Shown: positions 52,912-62,358 of the stretch, one piece after another
Layout: each line of letters starts with the position of its first letter
Position numbering within the stretch: the first letter of the stretch is position 1
From: Bacteroidota bacterium
GTDB taxonomy: Bacteria; Bacteroidota; Bacteroidia; Cytophagales; Cyclobacteriaceae
NCBI GenBank assembly: GCA_016191555.1
Contig: JACPVX010000041.1
Span: 310,001-374,000, forward strand
DNA length: 64,000 nt
Direction: 5' to 3'
Made by a program: the position numbers and the translations under genes
The notes under the pieces: generated by a model
Databases searched by the model: none
Seen by the model: the letters and a program-made list of their open reading frames with translations, nothing else
What the model was told of the DNA's origin: nothing

Positions 52912-53325
52912 ATGAAAGGAGAAGGCGAAATACTAAAGGATTTTGATTTGCGTCAAACCACCAGCCGCTCGGCCATTCTGAAGTTATTCCTAAAAAAACC
53001 ATTTGCTCTATCCTACACCGACATTGAACGAGAAATCGCTGATGTATTTGACCGGGTAACGGTTTATCGCACACTGAAGACGTTTGTAGACAAAGGTGTG
53101 GTACATAAAGTTTTAGATGACGGGGGTTCGTTAAAGTATGCCCTATGCAGCGACTTGTGCACTCATGCCCACCACCAACACGAACATGTTCATTTTAAAT
53201 GTATTGTTTGTGGTCAAACCAGTTGCCTTCAGGAGGTAAGTATACCATTGGTAGCTCTACCTGTCGGATACGAGGCGCGTGAAATCAATCTTTTGATTCA
53301 GGGTAAGTGCCAAAATTGCCACTAA
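52912..53325 (+). CDS. Fur-family transcriptional regulator
   Basis: 137 residues. Winged-helix N-terminus (LRQTTSRSAILKLFLKKPFA, then DRVTVYRTLKTFVDKGVVHK) and a C-terminal dimerisation part with metal ligands: the His cluster HAHHQHEHVHF, then CIVCG and the final CQNCH, which makes two CxxC zinc sites. Zinc or iron dependence is not decided by sequence. It is the last gene of the gpmI operon and may regulate the exporter. Confidence 0.9.
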   Translation: MKGEGEILKDFDLRQTTSRSAILKLFLKKPFALSYTDIEREIADVFDRVTVYRTLKTFVDKGVVHKVLDDGGSLKYALCSDLCTHAHHQHEHVHFKCIVCGQTSCLQEVSIPLVALPVGYEAREINLLIQGKCQNCH

Positions 53326-53404
53326 TTCGATGAATTGGAGGTTTCCTTTTGTCTTAAAGCGCCATCTAATCGCACGCGTAAGTTTTTTGTGTAAAATATA
53401 TTCG

Positions 53405-53412
53405 TAGATTTG
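53405..53412 (+). promoter_or_regulatory. -7 promoter element for the TerC gene
   Basis: TAGATTTG, a perfect TAnnTTTG match, with a TTG at 53387-53389 (15-base spacing, slightly short). It lies 71 bases before the TerC start. Confidence 0.45.
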
Positions 53413-53483
53413 AAAATTGTTATAGCTATCCGCAGACCAAATGCACTACTTTTCCCTGACCTTCTAACCAGTAATATCGGGTG

Positions 53484-54479
53484 ATGCTCCTCTTCTCTCT
53501 GTTTCGAAATCAAAGTCAAGAAGAAACCATACTTTTTGGTGTATTCTCGGTTGTTATCTTTGTTTTTTTATTGGTCGACCTGGGGGTCTTCAATAAATCA
53601 GCTCATAAAATAACCACAAAATCAGCTCTGTACCAGTCCATCTTTTGGGTGCTGGTAAGCACCGTATTTGGATACTTGGTTTACCTGTACGATCCCGGAA
53701 AGGGCGATGCAATGGTGGAGTACTTCTCTGCCTATCTTACAGAATATGCTCTTTCGGTAGATAACATTTTTGTCATCCTGCTGATTTTGAAATACTTCTC
53801 TGTAAAAGAGGAATATTATCATAAAATATTATTCTGGGGTATCCTAGGTGCTGTTGTTTTCCGAGGTGTATTCATCTTTGTTGGGGCCTACTTCATTGCA
53901 AAGTGGCATTTTATTCTGTACATCTTTGGTGTGTTTTTACTCTATTCAGGTATCAAAATATATTTTGAAGACAGCGATGAAAAAATCGATCCTGAAAAGA
54001 ATCCGATCTTAAAACTTTGCCGCAAATATCTGCCCATTACCAATGACGAAATGGGTGGTAAATTCATGGCCAAAGTAAACGGGAAATGGATGTTTACTCC
54101 TCTTTTTCTGATCATCGTTTTAATTGAGACTACGGATTTGATTTTTGCCGTTGACTCTATCCCTGCCGCTTTTGCAATCACCCAAAACGAGTTCCTGATT
54201 TACACTTCAAATATCTTTGCTGTTTTGGGATTACGCGCCATGTTCTTTTTGCTTTCCGGGATTATCGACAAGTTTTACCTATTGCAAAAAGGGCTTAGCA
54301 TTATTCTGTTCTTCATCGGTGCGAAGATGTTGCTAGAGATCGTGCATTATGAAATTGCTCCACAGCTTTCGTTTGCGGTCATCATCGTAACGCTTACGTT
54401 CTCCATTGTACTCTCCGTGATCGTCCCTCAAAAGCTAGAAGGGAATGCGGATGAAGATGATTCTAAAACGAAAGAATAG
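53484..54479 (+). CDS. TerC/Alx-family membrane protein
   Basis: 331 residues, ATG at 53484 preferred over an adjacent GTG at 53481. About eight hydrophobic helices and the TerC signature LTEYALSVDNIFVIL with GAVVFRGVFIFVGAYF and TTDLIFAVDSIPAAFAI, whose acidic residues lie in the membrane and fit metal ion passage. TerC/Alx proteins export or buffer Mn2+ and appear in tellurite-stress loci. Convergent with the LETM1-like gene, whose middle resembles TerB, so the two may be functionally linked. Confidence 0.92.
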   Translation: MLLFSLFRNQSQEETILFGVFSVVIFVFLLVDLGVFNKSAHKITTKSALYQSIFWVLVSTVFGYLVYLYDPGKGDAMVEYFSAYLTEYALSVDNIFVILLILKYFSVKEEYYHKILFWGILGAVVFRGVFIFVGAYFIAKWHFILYIFGVFLLYSGIKIYFEDSDEKIDPEKNPILKLCRKYLPITNDEMGGKFMAKVNGKWMFTPLFLIIVLIETTDLIFAVDSIPAAFAITQNEFLIYTSNIFAVLGLRAMFFLLSGIIDKFYLLQKGLSIILFFIGAKMLLEIVHYEIAPQLSFAVIIVTLTFSIVLSVIVPQKLEGNADEDDSKTKE

Positions 54480-54490
54480 TTAAACAAAAA

Positions 54491-55753
54491 TTAGCCTATT
54501 TCTGCAAAGAAGTCGGCCGGAAGTATCTTTAGCAGAACTGGCAGCGTAAGAAATCGCTGTGGCAATGAAATAATCACAAACGTAGGAATCGTCTTTAAGG
54601 CTGCAATCAGCAGTTCCTGCATTCTTTTCTTCTCTGCTGTACTCAGTTCATTAGACTTCGCTGCCCGTAATAAGCGCATCAACTCGCTGTTTTGCTGCAC
54701 TTCCTTCAATAACCTGTTTTTATTGCTGGCCGTAACGTCAGACATACGTTTGATGAAACGTTCGCTTACCTGATCATAATCTTGTCTATTTTGCAGGGTA
54801 TCTAGGTGATCCCAATGCTCTAACACAAACCCTTCAATAGCAATCATGCTATTTTCAAGATCGTCTGGCGAAAAACCCATATACGTGCAGAGGCGGTTGA
54901 GGAAGCTTTGCTCATTGCCTTCTACCCGCTTATCGGCCCAAATAGTGAGGATGGCCATCTCCAAAAAATACTTCTTTAATATCCACGAGTTGTTCGTAGG
55001 TAGATTAATTTCCTCCACGGAAATACCTCTTTCAAAAATATCAAGCGCCTCTTTTTTCTTTTCTGACGATAGATTTGCACTAATCAAAAAGTAATCAAGC
55101 AATTTACGCTCTTCAAATTCGAGTGACTGGTTGGCGTGTGCTGCCGCTGCAATTACTTTAATTACGGAAAAGCGTAGTTCTTCGCGCTCGTACTTAAAGA
55201 AGTCAGAAACAATTTTATCTGCGTTGGTATGAATCCACTGGCCAAAAATAAAGATGTCGAGAAAAAGGAGGCTATTGTGAAAGAAGTGCACCCAGAAATT
55301 CTGACTATGCTTAATCGTTAATTCAATTCGCTTATCCAGAATCTTCTCAGCCAATTCATAGGGGGACTTTTTTCTTCCAAAAAGTGTCTTTGATGGAGTC
55401 GCTAATTCCGGAAATACGTTGTTGTAGAAGTTGCCGATGCTTTCTAATGTCTTTTCAATGACTTCAAATAGCTCTTCAGCGGTCTTAATTCTTTTATCAT
55501 AGAAAAGAAGCGAGCTGCTAATTAAGCTTTCGGCCAATAGGATTTTGATTTTATCTTTTTCGCTCCATTGTGCAGACTCCGGATGTTGAAGTGAATCAAC
55601 GGCTTGCCCATACATGAGGCCGGTTGGCTGGATAACACGATAGAGAGACTGCTCTGGGTGCGAAGCCTTCTTACTTTCATTCGATAACTCGCGCAGCAAA
55701 TCTTGGCGGAAATCGATGTATGCTTTTAACCAACCTTTTTCGCTTGGTCTCAT
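54491..55753 (-). CDS. LETM1-related protein with TerB-like middle region
   Basis: 420 residues. The C-terminal segment LKTIPTFVIISLPQRFLTLP, followed by LLKILPADFF, resembles the LETM1 ribosome-binding-like domain. The middle has a helical, acidic TerB-like pattern (IKVIAAAAHANQSLEFEERK; ILTIWADKRVEGNEQSFLNR). Bacteroidota members are named LETM1-related biofilm-associated proteins, from a phenotype in flavobacteria. No membrane helix is certain. It converges on TerC with an 11-base gap. Confidence 0.75.
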   Translation of the reverse strand: MRPSEKGWLKAYIDFRQDLLRELSNESKKASHPEQSLYRVIQPTGLMYGQAVDSLQHPESAQWSEKDKIKILLAESLISSSLLFYDKRIKTAEELFEVIEKTLESIGNFYNNVFPELATPSKTLFGRKKSPYELAEKILDKRIELTIKHSQNFWVHFFHNSLLFLDIFIFGQWIHTNADKIVSDFFKYEREELRFSVIKVIAAAAHANQSLEFEERKLLDYFLISANLSSEKKKEALDIFERGISVEEINLPTNNSWILKKYFLEMAILTIWADKRVEGNEQSFLNRLCTYMGFSPDDLENSMIAIEGFVLEHWDHLDTLQNRQDYDQVSERFIKRMSDVTASNKNRLLKEVQQNSELMRLLRAAKSNELSTAEKKRMQELLIAALKTIPTFVIISLPQRFLTLPVLLKILPADFFAEIG

Positions 55754-55798
55754 AAATTTAATATCTCTTCAAGATACTAACTTTTTGCAGAAACATCT

Positions 55799-56311
55799 TT
55801 ATTGAATTTCCTTCCAGCCCTTTTTTTCAATAAATCGAAAAGACTCCTCTACCTTTTTACGGAGTTGCACTTTGAACCGGTCCAGTTTTTTGGCTACGGT
55901 CTTATCGCTGGTAGCAATAATCTGTGCACCCAGAATTCCGGCATTCTTAGCGCCATTAAGCGCCACCGTTGCCACGGGAACCCCAGCTGGCATTTGTAAA
56001 ATAGACAGAACCGAATCCCATCCATCGATTGAATTCGAGGATTTTATCGGCACGCCTATTACGGGCAATGAGGTGAGCGAAGCTACCATCCCTGGTAGAT
56101 GAGCGGCTCCTCCGGCACCTGCAATAACTACTTTTAAACCCCTGCTTTTCGCGGATGAGGCATAAGCTACCATTCGTTCAGGCGTGCGATGAGCCGACAC
56201 CACCGTCAGTTCAAAAGGGATTTCCATCTCCTCTAAAAATTCAGCTGCTTCACGCATTACTTTTAAATCAGACTGGCTACCCATGATAATGCCGACTACT
56301 GGTTTGCTCAT
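55799..56311 (-). CDS. purE: N5-carboxyaminoimidazole ribonucleotide mutase
   Basis: 170 residues. Moves the carboxyl group of N5-CAIR to give CAIR in purine synthesis. Signature [13 protein letters not shown] at the start, SAHRTPERM with the catalytic His, [14 protein letters not shown] and PVIGVPI. Its start overlaps the stop of purK by four bases (ATGA), so both are made from one transcript. Confidence 0.96.
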   Translation of the reverse strand: MSKPVVGIIMGSQSDLKVMREAAEFLEEMEIPFELTVVSAHRTPERMVAYASSAKSRGLKVVIAGAGGAAHLPGMVASLTSLPVIGVPIKSSNSIDGWDSVLSILQMPAGVPVATVALNGAKNAGILGAQIIATSDKTVAKKLDRFKVQLRKKVEESFRFIEKKGWKEIQ

Positions 56312-57435
56312 GCGATTACTTTTAAAGTGTGTTTTACAAAGTTGGCTTTCTTCCGCAGACTTTCTAAATCTGCATCAACAATTGTAACATGACCCATTTT
56401 TCGAAAGGGCTTTGTGATTTTTTTTCCGTACAGATGAATATGTGTACCCGTTTGTCGAAGCACTTCATCTAGCCCCTGATACTTAGCCTCACCAGAATAT
56501 CCATCTTCGCCCAATAAGTTTACCATGGCGCTCGGCAATAGAGTAGCAGTATCGCCCAAAGGCAAATTGAGGACGGCACGCAAATGTTGTTCATATTGCG
56601 AAGTGATGTTTGCTTCGATGGTCTGATGCCCACTGTTGTGGGGACGTGGAGCTACCTCGTTTACCAAGACTTTACCGCTTTTCGTTACAAACATTTCCAC
56701 AGCCAGTAACCCAACCATATTCATTTTTTCAATAACTGATTTGGCAATGGCATCTGCTTCTTTTGCAATGGCTAGAGAAATTTCTGCTGGCGAAAATAAA
56801 TACTCCACCAAATTGGCGGTTGGGTGAAAAACCATTTCCACCGCGGGGTATGATATGATTTCACCCAACTCGTTACGCGCAACGATGACGGCAATTTCTT
56901 TTTCGAAATCAATCAACTTTTCTAGTAGGCCTGGCGCATCAAAGGCTTTGTCCAAATCTGCTTCCGTGCGAAGTAGTTGGACGCCCCTTCCATCATAACC
57001 TTCTTTTCCGAGCTTATTGACAGCTGGTAAAAAAGATCGGTTGGCAATTACTTGTTGTTTGTTTTCTGTAAGGATAAAGTCGGCTGTAGGAATTTGATGC
57101 CGCTTATAGAACTCTTTTTGTGTGCGTTTATCTTGGATTAATTCGATCACTTCCGGTTGAGGAAATACTTTCTTGCCAAGCCTAACGAGTTCTTTCAGGG
57201 CTTCCACATTTACGTTTTCTATTTCGATGGTAATTAGATCACAGCTTTTACCAAAGTCAACTACGGTTTGATAGTCTGTTAACTTGCCATGGGTGAATGT
57301 AGAAATAGCCGAACACGGGGCAGCAGCATCCGGATCGAGCACTGAAAAATGAATATTAAAATCAATACCCGATTGGATGAGCATGCGGCCAAGCTGCCCG
57401 CCACCGAGGATACCGATTTTTTGATTTAAGCTCAT
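56308..57435 (-). CDS. purK: N5-carboxyaminoimidazole ribonucleotide synthase
   Basis: 375 residues from ATG 57435, where the ATP-grasp Rossmann motif [14 protein letters not shown] begins; an upstream extension of eight residues is not needed. Uses ATP and bicarbonate with AIR to make N5-CAIR, the substrate of PurE. Further marks: [28 protein letters not shown]. It is the upstream member of the purK-purE pair and lies 45 bases after the M1 peptidase gene. Confidence 0.96.
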   Translation of the reverse strand: MSLNQKIGILGGGQLGRMLIQSGIDFNIHFSVLDPDAAAPCSAISTFTHGKLTDYQTVVDFGKSCDLITIEIENVNVEALKELVRLGKKVFPQPEVIELIQDKRTQKEFYKRHQIPTADFILTENKQQVIANRSFLPAVNKLGKEGYDGRGVQLLRTEADLDKAFDAPGLLEKLIDFEKEIAVIVARNELGEIISYPAVEMVFHPTANLVEYLFSPAEISLAIAKEADAIAKSVIEKMNMVGLLAVEMFVTKSGKVLVNEVAPRPHNSGHQTIEANITSQYEQHLRAVLNLPLGDTATLLPSAMVNLLGEDGYSGEAKYQGLDEVLRQTGTHIHLYGKKITKPFRKMGHVTIVDADLESLRKKANFVKHTLKVIA

Positions 57436-57480
57436 GTTCAAACTCAATGAAACGTTCAATCTATTCCTAGCAAGTCTTTA

Positions 57481-59697
57481 TCAATTCTTCTTCAACTGAT
57501 CAAACTTTGTTTCTGCTGGTTTTTTAGGGAATACGTTGTCGGTCAAATTCACATCTGCGGAAGCTCCGGCCGGGTCAATGACAACATTCGTCACTTCTTT
57601 ATCCTTCATGAACACCTTTTTAACTTCCCATTCATTCACGCGCCAGATCTCAGCCGGAATGGTTTCCAATTCTTTGCTACCATCTTTATAGGTCCACTCA
57701 ATGATCACCGGTGTCACCAGTCCGCCTTTGTTTTTCAAGGTAATCTCGTATAGATTTTTTCCGGCAATTTTTGCGCGAACATCGGCATCATCGATTTTAT
57801 TTTTAAACTCACCATAGGCGCGATCATCGGTATTGATCATGGTAATCTCTTGCGGGCCATTATTAAAGTCGGTAGCTTTTTCTTTTGCGGCCGTAGCTAA
57901 ATCGCCAGCTTTGGTTTTAATGCCTTTGTTCTCCAGGTCTTTCTGATCTGATTTTACTCTAAACCATTTCACCTCATCCAATTCCAGGTCTACATTATCG
58001 ACCGTATAAAACCAGCCTCTCCAAAACCAATCTAAGTCTAGTGCTGAAGCATCTTCCATTGTACGGAAGAAATCTGCCGGCTTTGGATGTTTGAAAGCCC
58101 AGCGCTGCGCATATTCTTTAAACGCCTTGTCAAATAATTCAGGGCCCATCACTGTTTCGCGCAGCAGCGTAAGTGCAGCAGAGGGTTTTCCATAAGCATT
58201 GGGGCCAAAGTCGTTGCCGGGGATGTTATCCGAATCCCACATGATCGGGCGCATCATGTTCTTATCGCCTTTCATATAGCCAGCCATGCCTTTTGGCGAA
58301 CCCCAGTTGATACTTACATTGGGATAGCGTTCGCGTTTGGTCTCTCTTTCCAAAAAGGAATTCAATCCTTCATCCATCCAGCTCCACTGACGCTCGTCTG
58401 AGTTTACAATCATCGGGAAGAAGTTATGGCCTACTTCGTGAACTATCACACCAATCATGCCTTCGTAAGTACGTTGTGAATACGTGCCGTCTGCTTTCGG
58501 TCTTCCGCCATTGAAGCAAATCATGGGATACTCCATTCCCTGATTAGCGGTATGCACCGAGTAAGCAGTTGGATATGGATAATCAAATGTGCGTGCTGAA
58601 TATACTTCTAATGTATTCTTAATAGCCATGGTGGATTCTTTCGCCCACAGCGGATTTCCTTCTTTCGGGTAGAGCGATTGTGCTAATGGCGTTTTGTCGT
58701 TTACCTTCACGGCCATTGCATCCCAAATAAATTTGCGTGAAGTGACAAACGCAAAGTCTCTCACGTTTTCTGCGTAAAACTCCCACGTGCTTTTTTTCTT
58801 TGAGCGTTCTTTTTCTTTCTTCTTTGCTTCGTCTTCGGTTACAATAAACACCTGCTTATCAAAAGTTTTCTTGGCTGTTTCGAAGCGATCAATTTGCTCT
58901 TTGGTAAGTACAGCCTTTGGGTTTTGCAACATGCCGGTTGCGCCTACAATGTGATCAGACGGAACTGTGATGCGCACACGGTAATTTCCAAAAGTCAATG
59001 TAAACTCCCCCTGACCTAAGAATTGTTTATTCTGCCAGCCTTCGTAGTCATCGAACACACACATGCGTGGGAACCATTGCGCTTCCGTATAGAGGTAGTT
59101 TCCATCTTCCGGGAAATATTCGTAGCCTCCACGCTCACCGAATTTCACGCGGTCTTTTTCATTGTAGCTCCACTCCACTTTGAAAACAAACTTATCGCCA
59201 GTTTTCATAGCTACCGGAAGATCCACACGCATCATCGTGTTGTTAATCAGAAATGGAAGGTCTTTGCCATTCACATCTTTTACAGATTTGATTTTAAAGC
59301 CTCCTTCGTAACCGTACGTGTCGCTGGAAAGCGGAAAGAATTTAGCGGGAATTGAATCTCTTACCCGATTCGTTTCGCTCTTATCCGTCATGTTGTCTTT
59401 CGACAAATTATTTTGATCTAATTGCAACCACAAGTAGCGTAAAGCTTCCGGTGCATTGTTATAGTAAGTAATCGTTTCCTTACCGGTGATGAATTGGGTT
59501 TCATCATTCAATTCCACATCAATGTCATAGTCGGCACGCTGTTGCCAATAATTGACACCGGGTGCGCCCGATGCTGATCGGTAGCTATTGGGCGTTGGCA
59601 AAATCTGATCAAGCTGCTCGAATTTACCCTGCCACTTTTGCTGGCTGAAGGCAGGGATTGAGCATACAATAAAAATTATAATGAAAAATGGCTTCAT
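57481..59697 (-). CDS. Exported M1-family metallopeptidase (copy 1)
   Basis: 738 residues from ATG 59697 (signal peptide MKPFFIIIFIVCSIPAFS, cut before Q); an upstream frame of 34 residues has no signal sequence and is rejected. The zinc site is HEVGH (His420, Glu421, His424) with Glu443 in MDEGLNSFLE. The exopeptidase motif of classical M1 enzymes (GxMEN) is changed to GMEYPMICFNGG. A C-terminal beta domain closes the chain. Aminopeptidase activity on peptides is likely. A -7 element at 59722 precedes it. Confidence 0.93.
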   Translation of the reverse strand: MKPFFIIIFIVCSIPAFSQQKWQGKFEQLDQILPTPNSYRSASGAPGVNYWQQRADYDIDVELNDETQFITGKETITYYNNAPEALRYLWLQLDQNNLSKDNMTDKSETNRVRDSIPAKFFPLSSDTYGYEGGFKIKSVKDVNGKDLPFLINNTMMRVDLPVAMKTGDKFVFKVEWSYNEKDRVKFGERGGYEYFPEDGNYLYTEAQWFPRMCVFDDYEGWQNKQFLGQGEFTLTFGNYRVRITVPSDHIVGATGMLQNPKAVLTKEQIDRFETAKKTFDKQVFIVTEDEAKKKEKERSKKKSTWEFYAENVRDFAFVTSRKFIWDAMAVKVNDKTPLAQSLYPKEGNPLWAKESTMAIKNTLEVYSARTFDYPYPTAYSVHTANQGMEYPMICFNGGRPKADGTYSQRTYEGMIGVIVHEVGHNFFPMIVNSDERQWSWMDEGLNSFLERETKRERYPNVSINWGSPKGMAGYMKGDKNMMRPIMWDSDNIPGNDFGPNAYGKPSAALTLLRETVMGPELFDKAFKEYAQRWAFKHPKPADFFRTMEDASALDLDWFWRGWFYTVDNVDLELDEVKWFRVKSDQKDLENKGIKTKAGDLATAAKEKATDFNNGPQEITMINTDDRAYGEFKNKIDDADVRAKIAGKNLYEITLKNKGGLVTPVIIEWTYKDGSKELETIPAEIWRVNEWEVKKVFMKDKEVTNVVIDPAGASADVNLTDNVFPKKPAETKFDQLKKN

Positions 59698-59721
59698 ACT
59701 GGGAGATTTATTTAAAGGCCC

Positions 59722-59729
59722 CAAAAGTA
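59722..59729 (-). promoter_or_regulatory. -7 promoter element for M1 peptidase copy 1
   Basis: Minus-strand TACTTTTG, a perfect TAnnTTTG match, 24 bases before the ATG at 59697. Confidence 0.5.
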
Positions 59730-59783
59730 ACCAAAGTTGATGGAATGCCGAATGATTATTACTTGGCCGGAATAGGTGATAAA

Positions 59784-60620
59784 TCAGAAGTAAATCCAAT
59801 GAAACCGAACCCCTTGCGTGGAAACTTCAATAGCTGGAGCAGGGCATTTAACGATGGTGAGCGGAAATAAAATTGTGCGCCAACTTGTTTTTAGTGAATT
59901 GAAATAGTTGGGGTTCAAATCCAGCGATAAATAGAATTTTCGATAAGGAGAAAAGCCATGTGCTGCATTTTCTGCGTCACGACCATAGATCATGCCTTCC
60001 GCGCCAAATCCAATGGCAATTGACAAAAATGAGGGCCACCATTTTTTATCAGGCGTCCAACTGTACCAAAGGGTTTGACCATTGTAGTCTTTCAATGCTT
60101 CTTGTAAGAATCCATCTCCTAACAAACTGGGGCGCAGCACGGCAAATGAAGTAGGGTGAAATGAATATTTCGGAAAGATTTTTATGTGACTCCACCATTT
60201 GATCTGCGCGAAAAATAAAGTAGCCCCAAACGCATTGGCCACCAAATCAAAAAGAGAGGCTCCATAACCTACGGAAAACCCATCCATTATTTCTATTGAC
60301 GAAACAATAATAAATCCGGTGATGGTGCCCAATGAAAGTGCCGTCTTTAATCCACCCCAACGCAAGAGCCTCCATGCCACGGCACAAACGTGAAACGACC
60401 ACGCGGCATGAGCGAATTTATCGAGTTGTTTCCATTCAGGCCAGTCATTGAAAAAATGAAACGGTTGCACCATCTGATCGGAATACCAGGCTTTCGCCAA
60501 TGCTCCTACCAGTACCACATAAACAAGCACCATAAAACCAATCACCCATCGCAGGCGGGATTGGCCGGAAACAAATTGTTTGAGCTTTTGGATCACCGCG
60601 CCAAGATACAAGTTCGTCAT
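59784..60620 (-). CDS. DUF2279-family membrane protein
   Basis: 278 residues. The first half has a hydrophobic helix (WVIGFMVLVYVVLVGALAKA), the DUF2279 core DKFAHAAWSFHVCAVAWRLL and a second helix with the EIMDGFSVGYGASLFDLVAN segment; its His and acidic residues resemble the YfiM/DUF2279 pattern. The second half (KWWPSFLSIAIGFGAEGMIY) faces the envelope. Function unknown. Divergent from the GH20 gene, with only 44 bases between starts. Confidence 0.82.
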   Translation of the reverse strand: MTNLYLGAVIQKLKQFVSGQSRLRWVIGFMVLVYVVLVGALAKAWYSDQMVQPFHFFNDWPEWKQLDKFAHAAWSFHVCAVAWRLLRWGGLKTALSLGTITGFIIVSSIEIMDGFSVGYGASLFDLVANAFGATLFFAQIKWWSHIKIFPKYSFHPTSFAVLRPSLLGDGFLQEALKDYNGQTLWYSWTPDKKWWPSFLSIAIGFGAEGMIYGRDAENAAHGFSPYRKFYLSLDLNPNYFNSLKTSWRTILFPLTIVKCPAPAIEVSTQGVRFHWIYF

Positions 60621-60648
60621 TGCATCCGCTGAATATTTTCTACTTTTG
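60620..60648 (+). promoter_or_regulatory. Bacteroidota-type promoter for the GH20 gene
   Basis: TTG (60620-60622), an 18-base spacer, then TACTTTTG (60641-60648), a perfect TAnnTTTG match with near-ideal -33 spacing. The GH20 start is 16 bases further. It is the most complete promoter seen in the window. Confidence 0.65.
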
Positions 60649-60664
60649 AAAGTAAAGTGAATCT

Positions 60665-62278
60665 ATGTCTCGAATTTATTTTTTCTTGATTACAGTTGGT
60701 TTGTTGATTTCATGTGGGAGAACTAGTGAGTCCTCTCTTCAATCATCATCCGTCATTCCGTTGCCTGCCGAAGTAAAGTCCGGCTCTGGAAATTTTGAGT
60801 TAGCGAATAACACAGCGATTTCCATTCCGCAACAAAGTGAAGAATGGAAAAACATTTCAAGCTACCTCATCGGCTTACTTCAAACAGCTACCGGCTTTCA
60901 GTTTACGGTTCAAAATGGCGATGGAGAAAAAGGCATTTGCTTTAAATCCATCGATGAAAAAGAATTGGGTGCAGAAGGCTATCGCATCACCATCGATGAA
61001 GAATTAATCACCATCGCTTCAAATCAACCACAAGGTGCTTTTCGGGCGATTCAAACTTTACGGCAGTTGTTGCCCGCAGCTATCGAGTCCAACACAGTTC
61101 AAAATGTCTCATGGAAAATTCCCACAGGAAGTATTCGCGATTTCCCGCAATATGGTTACCGGGGCGCTATGCTGGATGTGGCGCGTCATTTCTTTTCGGT
61201 AGAAGAAGTAAAACGTTATATCGATATGATTGCTCTTTATAAAATCAATTTTTTGCATCTGCACTTATCGGATGATCAAGGCTGGCGTATCGAAATAAAA
61301 TCGTGGCCAAATTTGACGCAGGTGGGTGGACAAACGGAAGTGGGTGGTGGACAAGGTGGATATTACACACAAGAACAATACACGGAAATCATTCGCTATG
61401 CGCAAGCGCGCTACATTACCGTGGTTCCTGAAATTGATATGCCCGGTCATATCAACTCCGCACTGGCTTCGTATGGTGAGCTAAACGGTGGCACCATCGT
61501 GCCAGCTGAAGGACGATTGTCAATCGCGGCGAACGCCAATAAAATCTTAGATGGCAAATCGAAACCGACTGAACTTTATACCGGCATTGAAGTAGGTTGG
61601 AGTACGCTGCGTTTAGAAAAGGAGACCACCATGCGTTTTGTGAGTGATGTAATTCGCGAACTTTCAGCGCTCACACCGGGGCCTTACTTCCACATTGGTG
61701 GCGATGAAGCCAAAGTGACCAAGAAAGAAGATTACATTGAGTTTATCAATCGCTTTCAGGAATTGGTAAAGGCCAATGGAAAAACCATGATGGGCTGGGA
61801 AGAAATTGCGCAAGGCGAGATTGCTGGTGAAACCATTGTGCAGTTTTGGAATGCATCAAAGTATGCGTTGATGGCATCGGAAAAAGGAAGTAAGATTTTG
61901 ATGTCGCCAGCCACAAAAGCATATCTCGACATGAGTTACGATTCTACTTCAAAGTATGGTTTACACTGGGCGGCTTATATTGAAGTGGATAGCGCTTATT
62001 TATGGGATCCTTCAACTTTCGTTGATGGCATCACCCGCGAAAACATTATTGGTATAGAGGCACCCTTGTGGTCGGAGACCATTTCGAACATAGATGAGGT
62101 AGAATACTTATTATTTCCTCGACTACCCGGCTACGCGGAAATCGGCTGGACAAAAACCGAAGCGAGAAATTGGGATGAATATAAAGTTCGATTAGGAAAA
62201 CAAGCAGAGCGCTTTCGGTTAATGAACATCGATTTCTATCGTTCCAAAAAAGTGCCGTGGGTTGATTCTACAAATTAG
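60665..62278 (+). CDS. Beta-N-acetylhexosaminidase, GH20, lipoprotein
   Basis: 537 residues with a lipoprotein signal (MSRIYFFLITVGLLISC, Cys at 17). N-terminal GH20b domain to about residue 150, then the TIM barrel: GYRGAMLDVARHFFSVEE, HLSDDQGWRIEI, and the catalytic Asp347-Glu348 in HIGGDEAK. A substrate-assisted enzyme releasing terminal GlcNAc or GalNAc from glycans or chitin fragments, at the outer membrane or periplasm. Faces a bidirectional terminator at its 3' end. Confidence 0.95.
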   Translation: MSRIYFFLITVGLLISCGRTSESSLQSSSVIPLPAEVKSGSGNFELANNTAISIPQQSEEWKNISSYLIGLLQTATGFQFTVQNGDGEKGICFKSIDEKELGAEGYRITIDEELITIASNQPQGAFRAIQTLRQLLPAAIESNTVQNVSWKIPTGSIRDFPQYGYRGAMLDVARHFFSVEEVKRYIDMIALYKINFLHLHLSDDQGWRIEIKSWPNLTQVGGQTEVGGGQGGYYTQEQYTEIIRYAQARYITVVPEIDMPGHINSALASYGELNGGTIVPAEGRLSIAANANKILDGKSKPTELYTGIEVGWSTLRLEKETTMRFVSDVIRELSALTPGPYFHIGGDEAKVTKKEDYIEFINRFQELVKANGKTMMGWEEIAQGEIAGETIVQFWNASKYALMASEKGSKILMSPATKAYLDMSYDSTSKYGLHWAAYIEVDSAYLWDPSTFVDGITRENIIGIEAPLWSETISNIDEVEYLLFPRLPGYAEIGWTKTEARNWDEYKVRLGKQAERFRLMNIDFYRSKKVPWVDSTN

Positions 62279-62310
62279 GATCCTTGAAAATCTGAAGTTA
62301 TGATCCAATA

Positions 62311-62341
62311 AAAAAGGCTACCGAATAGGTAGCCTTTTTTT
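62311..62341. terminator. Bidirectional rho-independent terminator
   Basis: AAAAAGGCTACC (62311-62322) and GGTAGCCTTTTT (62328-62339) form a perfect 12-bp stem with a five-base loop, with A and T runs on either side. It lies between the convergent GH20 and second M1 genes and should stop transcription from both. Confidence 0.92.
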
Positions 62342-62358
62342 AAATGAGGTAATTCCAA

